From positions 51,490 to 86,655 of the forward strand of contig PLRJ01000175.1 in assembly GCA_003163855.1 (NCBI GenBank): DNA of 35,166 nt, given 5' to 3'. The position numbers and the translations under genes were made by a program. The notes under the pieces are model-generated. The model saw only the letters and a program-made list of their open reading frames with translations, did not search any database and was not told the origin of the DNA. Positions 31,915 through 35,166 of this stretch are shown here, in pieces (positions within the stretch are counted from its first letter, which is position 1; every line of letters begins with the position of its first letter). Origin of the DNA: Bryobacterales bacterium. GTDB lineage: Bacteria; Acidobacteriota; Terriglobia; Bryobacterales; Bryobacteraceae.

Positions 31915-32253
31915 CTAGTTGTCGCCGTTGAGTTCACGTTCGAATATCAATTCGAAGTAATGCGGAACAGCTGGGTGTTCGGGTGCGTGAATCTGCACGA
32001 GGCGCCAGCCTTCTTGCGCGTGCTTGACGATGATTGAGTGGTGGCCGAGATCCCCCGCGTTCTTGAGGATTTTGGGCGGCCGGGGGATCTGCAGGAATTT
32101 GTACTCATACTTGGCTGAACCGGAGCCGTGGGCCTTCAACTGCCGGCGCAAACAATCAGCCATAAGCGAGGAAATGCTTTCACCTAATTCCTGCTGAGCG
32201 CGTTCGAACAGCGGGAGGTCGGAATCTTTGACATAAAGTGTTTTGGTTGCCAT
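31915..32253 (-). CDS. Small RHH-like/DUF4177-like protein, possible autoregulator
   Basis: It has 112 residues from ATG 32253. Upstream in-frame ATGs fall inside the palindromic AT-rich sequence. The N-terminal part (MATKTLYVKDSDLPLFERAQ, then ELGESISSLMADCLRRQLKA) has a strand-helix-helix pattern like ribbon-helix-helix proteins; a closely similar opening occurs in small actinobacterial proteins encoded near ABC exporters. The C-terminal part (YEYKFLQIP, then QEGWRLVQIHAPEHP and YFELIFERE) resembles DUF4177, a small beta-sheet domain. A perfect 16-bp palindrome lies just upstream, which would suit autoregulation. Both domain readings are inferred from pattern. Confidence 0.72.
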   Translation of the reverse strand: MATKTLYVKDSDLPLFERAQQELGESISSLMADCLRRQLKAHGSGSAKYEYKFLQIPRPPKILKNAGDLGHHSIIVKHAQEGWRLVQIHAPEHPAVPHYFELIFERELNGDN

Positions 32254-32264
32254 ATACATATACT

Positions 32265-32280
32265 TATACATATATGTATA
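32265..32280. promoter_or_regulatory. 16-bp perfect palindrome upstream of the RHH-like gene
   Basis: TATACATATATGTATA is self-complementary over all 16 bases. The core 14 bases (32266-32279, ATACAT-AT-ATGTAT) fit the same RTACAT-NN-ATGTAY pattern as the two TetR sites at 3306-3341. It lies 11 bases before the ATG of the RHH-like gene and about 95 bases before the CocE-type gene. AT-rich palindromes can arise by chance. Confidence 0.55.
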
Positions 32281-32375
32281 GTTTGCAAGTTGCTTGGCAT
32301 CCGGCGATGACTGCAGCGTGCATGCCTTATCAAAGCATTGACGCGGCTGGCGTTTGCAGATTACAGTTAAGGGCT

Positions 32376-34313
32376 ATGCATTCGCATTGCTTCCTCCTTT
32401 TCTTTTTTGCCGGCCTTCAGATGGGGCGGCCGCAAGCTCCGGCACCTCCTATTCCGGAACCCAGCGTCGCTTATGTGCGTGAGAACTATTCGAAGTATGA
32501 GTACCGGATCGCTATGCGCGATGGAGTTAAGCTCTTTACCGCCGTCTACATACCGAAAGATGTTGTTTCGGATGGAAAGACCTATCCGATCCTGATGGTG
32601 CGCACTCCTTATAATGTTGCGCCGTATGGTTTGGATGAGTTTCCGGCTAATGTCGGGCCGTCGCCCTTGTTCGCGCACGAGAAGTTTATCTTTGTCTACC
32701 AGGATGTTCGCGGACGCTATATGAGCGAAGGGGATTTCACGATTGTACGGCCGCAAAAGCCGGTTAAGATCGGACCCAAAGACACCGACGAGAGTACGGA
32801 TGCTTACGACACGATCGACTGGCTGGTGAAAAATATTCCAGGCAATAGCGGGAAGGTGGGGATTTGGGGCATTTCGCAGCCGGGTTTTTTTGCAACGGCG
32901 GCGATGATCGATTCGCATCCGGCCCTGGTCGCCGTATCGCCGCAGGCTCCGGTGACGGACTATTATCTGGGCGACGATATTTATCACAACGGCGCTTTTA
33001 TGCTGGCGGCCCGCTTCAATATGTATCAGGGTTTCAAGCCGCGCGGCGATGAACCAACTACGCCGCAGCCGATGCTGCCGTTCGACTACGGCACTCCGGA
33101 CGGGTACGATTTCTATCTTTCCTTAGGCACGCTGGCCAATGCGGACGAGCGCTATTTCAAGCATGCGCAGCCCTACTGGACGATGAACGTCAAAAACAAT
33201 ACCTATAACGACTTCTGGCAGGCTCGTTCGGTTTGGAAATACTTGAAGAATGTGAAGCCGGCGGTGATGCTGGTGGGCGGCTGGTATGACGCCGAAGATC
33301 CGCAAGGATTGTTCCGGCAGTACTCGTTTATGGAGAAGAACTCACCGGCTACGGCGGACATGATTGTGGTGGGCCCATGGACTCACGGCGGTTTCGCACG
33401 CGGCGATGGCGACCGGGTGGGCAATGTCACGTTCGGATCGAAGACTGCTTTGTACTTTCGCGAGAAGATTGAGTTTCCTTTCTTCATGCATTATTTGAAG
33501 GGCAAAGACGAGGGCACTCTGCCGAAAGCATGGGTGTTTGAAACGGGTGTCAATCAGTGGCGAAAGTTTCCGGCGTGGCCTCCGAAAGACGTTAAAGCCA
33601 CCGATATCTTTCTGGATGAGAAGGGAAAGATTTCATGGACGGAACCAGCGGCAAAAGGCTATGACGAATATGTTTCCGACCCTGCCAAGCCGGTGCCGTA
33701 TATCGGTCATGTCTTGATGGGCATGCGGTACGACTACATGACGGAAGACCAGCGGTTTGCGGCGTCGCGGACAGATGTGCTGGTTTATAAGTCGGAACCG
33801 CTGGACCATGATGTGACTGTGGCGGGACCGATCTCGGTGGATTTGAAGGTTTCGACTTCGGGCACGGATTCCGATTTTGTGGTGAAGCTGATTGATGTGT
33901 TTCCGGGGAAGTATCCCGACTATGAGGCGATGCCTGCGAACGGGACTGCAAATGCGCCCCCAGGTCCGCGCGCGACACCGGCGAATGCAGTGCAGTTGGG
34001 CGGGTATCAGGAATTGATCCGGGGCGAGCCATTTCGCGGCAAGTATCGAAAGAGCATGAGTGAGCCGATCCCTTTTAAGCCGGGTGTAGCGGAGCGGGTG
34101 ACCTACGAAATGCCCGATATTCTGCACACGTTCAGGGCGGGACATCGCATTATGGTGCAGGTTCAGAGTTCGTGGTTTCCACTTACGGACAGGAATCCGC
34201 AGAAATTTGTCGATATTACCAATGCGCTTTCGACGGATTTTGTAAAAGCAACGGAGCGGGTTTATCTGGGTGGTCCGGAAGGCTCGAAGCTTCGTTTATT
34301 GGTTATGCAGTGA
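32376..34313 (+). CDS. CocE/NonD-family hydrolase, alpha-amino acid ester hydrolase-like
   Basis: It has 645 residues from ATG 32376; the upstream open frame crosses the palindrome and was rejected. The signal peptide (1-15) is HCFLLFFFAGLQ. It is an alpha/beta-hydrolase of the X-Pro dipeptidyl-peptidase/CocE type: YRIAMRDGVKLFTAVYIPKD, RTPYNVAPYG, QDVRGRYMSEGDF, DAYDTIDWLVKN, then the nucleophile Ser in GISQPG (about 167). AVSPQAPVTDYYLGDDIYHN is close to alpha-amino acid ester hydrolases. The triad Asp is in WYDAEDPQG and the His in GPWTHGGF. A jelly-roll C-terminal domain ends the protein (DLKVSTSGTDSDFVVKLIDV). It may hydrolyse peptide or amino-acid esters or amides in the periplasm. It ends in TGATG, sharing bases with the next start. 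Confidence 0.93.
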   Translation: MHSHCFLLFFFAGLQMGRPQAPAPPIPEPSVAYVRENYSKYEYRIAMRDGVKLFTAVYIPKDVVSDGKTYPILMVRTPYNVAPYGLDEFPANVGPSPLFAHEKFIFVYQDVRGRYMSEGDFTIVRPQKPVKIGPKDTDESTDAYDTIDWLVKNIPGNSGKVGIWGISQPGFFATAAMIDSHPALVAVSPQAPVTDYYLGDDIYHNGAFMLAARFNMYQGFKPRGDEPTTPQPMLPFDYGTPDGYDFYLSLGTLANADERYFKHAQPYWTMNVKNNTYNDFWQARSVWKYLKNVKPAVMLVGGWYDAEDPQGLFRQYSFMEKNSPATADMIVVGPWTHGGFARGDGDRVGNVTFGSKTALYFREKIEFPFFMHYLKGKDEGTLPKAWVFETGVNQWRKFPAWPPKDVKATDIFLDEKGKISWTEPAAKGYDEYVSDPAKPVPYIGHVLMGMRYDYMTEDQRFAASRTDVLVYKSEPLDHDVTVAGPISVDLKVSTSGTDSDFVVKLIDVFPGKYPDYEAMPANGTANAPPGPRATPANAVQLGGYQELIRGEPFRGKYRKSMSEPIPFKPGVAERVTYEMPDILHTFRAGHRIMVQVQSSWFPLTDRNPQKFVDITNALSTDFVKATERVYLGGPEGSKLRLLVMQ

Positions 34314-35047
34314 TGGCGCCAAGTTTGTACGTCTATGACACTGCCCTGGTGGCTGCGGCGCGGCCCAGGCCCCAAACGATAGCGGACGTGCTGGCGGTGA
34401 TGCATACCATCGACGCTACATGTGTGGATGGGGATGGCTTGAAGTGGTTCAACTGGCTCTACCTCCAGGTGACACAAGCGGTTGAAGCGCGTGTAAATGC
34501 CGGCGGGTTTACGAACGCGGCTTGGCTGGTGGAGCTGGATGTGCAGTTCGCGAGTCTGTATTTCGGTGCGCTGGCGGTATCGCTTTCGGGTCAGCCGGCG
34601 CCTGCGTGTTGGCAGGCGCTGTTCAGTTGCCGGAACCATCCGATGGTCGCGCGCATTCAGTTCGCCTTAGCGGGCATCAATGCGCATATTAACCACGATC
34701 TGCCGGAGGCGCTGGTTGCCACTTGCAAAGTGACCGGAATCGAGCCTGAACATGGTAGCGCGGAGTACGCGGATTACACCGCATTGAATTCGACACTGGA
34801 CGATTTGATTGACCTGGCGAAGAAAACACTGCATGTGAGGCTGCTGGGCGATGCGCTGCCGCCGGCTTCGAGGCTGGAAGACACGCTGGCGGCATTCAGT
34901 GTGAGCGCGGCGCGCGAGGCGGCTTGGCAGAATGCGGAGTTGTTATGGCATTTGCGCAATCAGCCGGCGCTTGCGGATAATTTCATGACGACGTTGGATG
35001 GACTTACTACGCTGGCGAATAAGGCTTTGCTGGTTCCGGTAGCTTAG
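34313..35047 (+). CDS. DUF5995-family protein
   Basis: It has 244 residues from ATG 34313, which overlaps the stop of the CocE-type gene by one base (TGATG). The frame further upstream lies within that gene. It is all-helical and soluble, with no signal peptide. TIADVLAVMHTIDATCVDGD then GLKWFNWLYLQVTQAVEARV opens the domain, and then FTNAAWLVELDVQFASLYFG, ACWQALFSC, VARIQFALAGINAHINHDLP and AAFSVSAAREAAWQNAELLW. GINAHINHDLP with paired histidines and Asp is the signature I associate with DUF5995 and suggests a metal or substrate site. The reaction is unknown. The tight coupling suggests it works with, or is dosed to, the esterase. Confidence 0.85.
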   Translation: MAPSLYVYDTALVAAARPRPQTIADVLAVMHTIDATCVDGDGLKWFNWLYLQVTQAVEARVNAGGFTNAAWLVELDVQFASLYFGALAVSLSGQPAPACWQALFSCRNHPMVARIQFALAGINAHINHDLPEALVATCKVTGIEPEHGSAEYADYTALNSTLDDLIDLAKKTLHVRLLGDALPPASRLEDTLAAFSVSAAREAAWQNAELLWHLRNQPALADNFMTTLDGLTTLANKALLVPVA

Positions 35048-35166
35048 GGAGAACGGCTTTACCGGGAGACACTCCGGACTCGCGTCCGATACACCAAGTC
35101 CGCTGCGAAGGCGTTTCCCGTGCCGCAAGGCCCCTGATCAGCGGGACTAGTATCTACTTGCAATAG

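Noticed and set aside
35048..35166. CGGAC-TCGC-GTCCG hairpin after the DUF5995 gene
   Set aside because: Only a 5-bp stem with no T-run; not enough to call a terminator, and no further gene start is visible before the window ends.

Overview
The window looks like a piece of chromosome from an Acidobacteriota species, most likely near Bryobacterales/Solibacter. This is inferred from gene content, not from a marker gene: a PHM-like copper monooxygenase fused to a c-type haem motif and followed by a redoxin, a TonB receptor/YfiR/CHASE8 kinase operon, a PEP-CTERM protein, CocE/AEH and DUF5995 proteins, and a moderately GC-rich, Gram-negative gene set. No rRNA, tRNA, CRISPR array, IS element or integrase was seen. 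Genes are densely packed, often with 1-4 base overlaps.

Left part (1-13.7 kb). A minus-strand tripartite efflux operon (TolC-like, EmrA-like, DHA2 MFS pump; the pump runs off the left edge) is divergent from a TetR regulator, with two palindromic operator-like sites between them. Then come FtsK (minus), pyruvate kinase and ferrochelatase (plus, 4 bases apart), RsmI (minus, overlapping the ferrochelatase 3' end by 98 bp), a membrane-anchored protein with a degenerate JAMM-like domain, and a Cu+ P-type ATPase with YHS and metal-binding N-terminal modules.

Middle (13.6-23.7 kb). A minus-strand SDR dehydrogenase/amidohydrolase lipoprotein/small membrane protein cluster is divergent from a plus-strand set: PHM-like copper monooxygenase with haem motif, redoxin, and a small DUF6582-like protein. 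A large stem-loop sits in the divergent gap. The facing minus-strand operon encodes a TonB-dependent receptor, a YfiR/DUF4154 protein, a CHASE8-HAMP histidine kinase and a single-domain response regulator. It reads as a complete path from outer-membrane uptake to phospho-signalling. A DUF4386 membrane protein lies upstream.

Right part (23.7-35.2 kb). This holds a secreted beta-helix protein divergent from a PEP-CTERM protein, a small frameshifted gene, a membrane-anchored six-hairpin-like protein, a secreted beta-rich protein, a cysteine-desulfurase-like PLP enzyme, a gluzincin-like peptidase/TPR gene interrupted by one in-frame TGA, a small RHH/DUF4177-like protein, a CocE/AEH-type esterase and a DUF5995 protein coupled to it. 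The last 119 bases (35048-35166) hold no gene I can support, only a short 5-bp hairpin at 35075-35088.

The observations most worth checking are the in-frame UGA that splits the peptidase from its TPR half, the TonB-YfiR-CHASE8 kinase operon, the long stem-loop at 15839-15918, the ferrochelatase/RsmI overlap that contains putative Fe-S ligands, the TetR operators with a matching third palindrome 29 kb away, and the inactive-looking JAMM protein.
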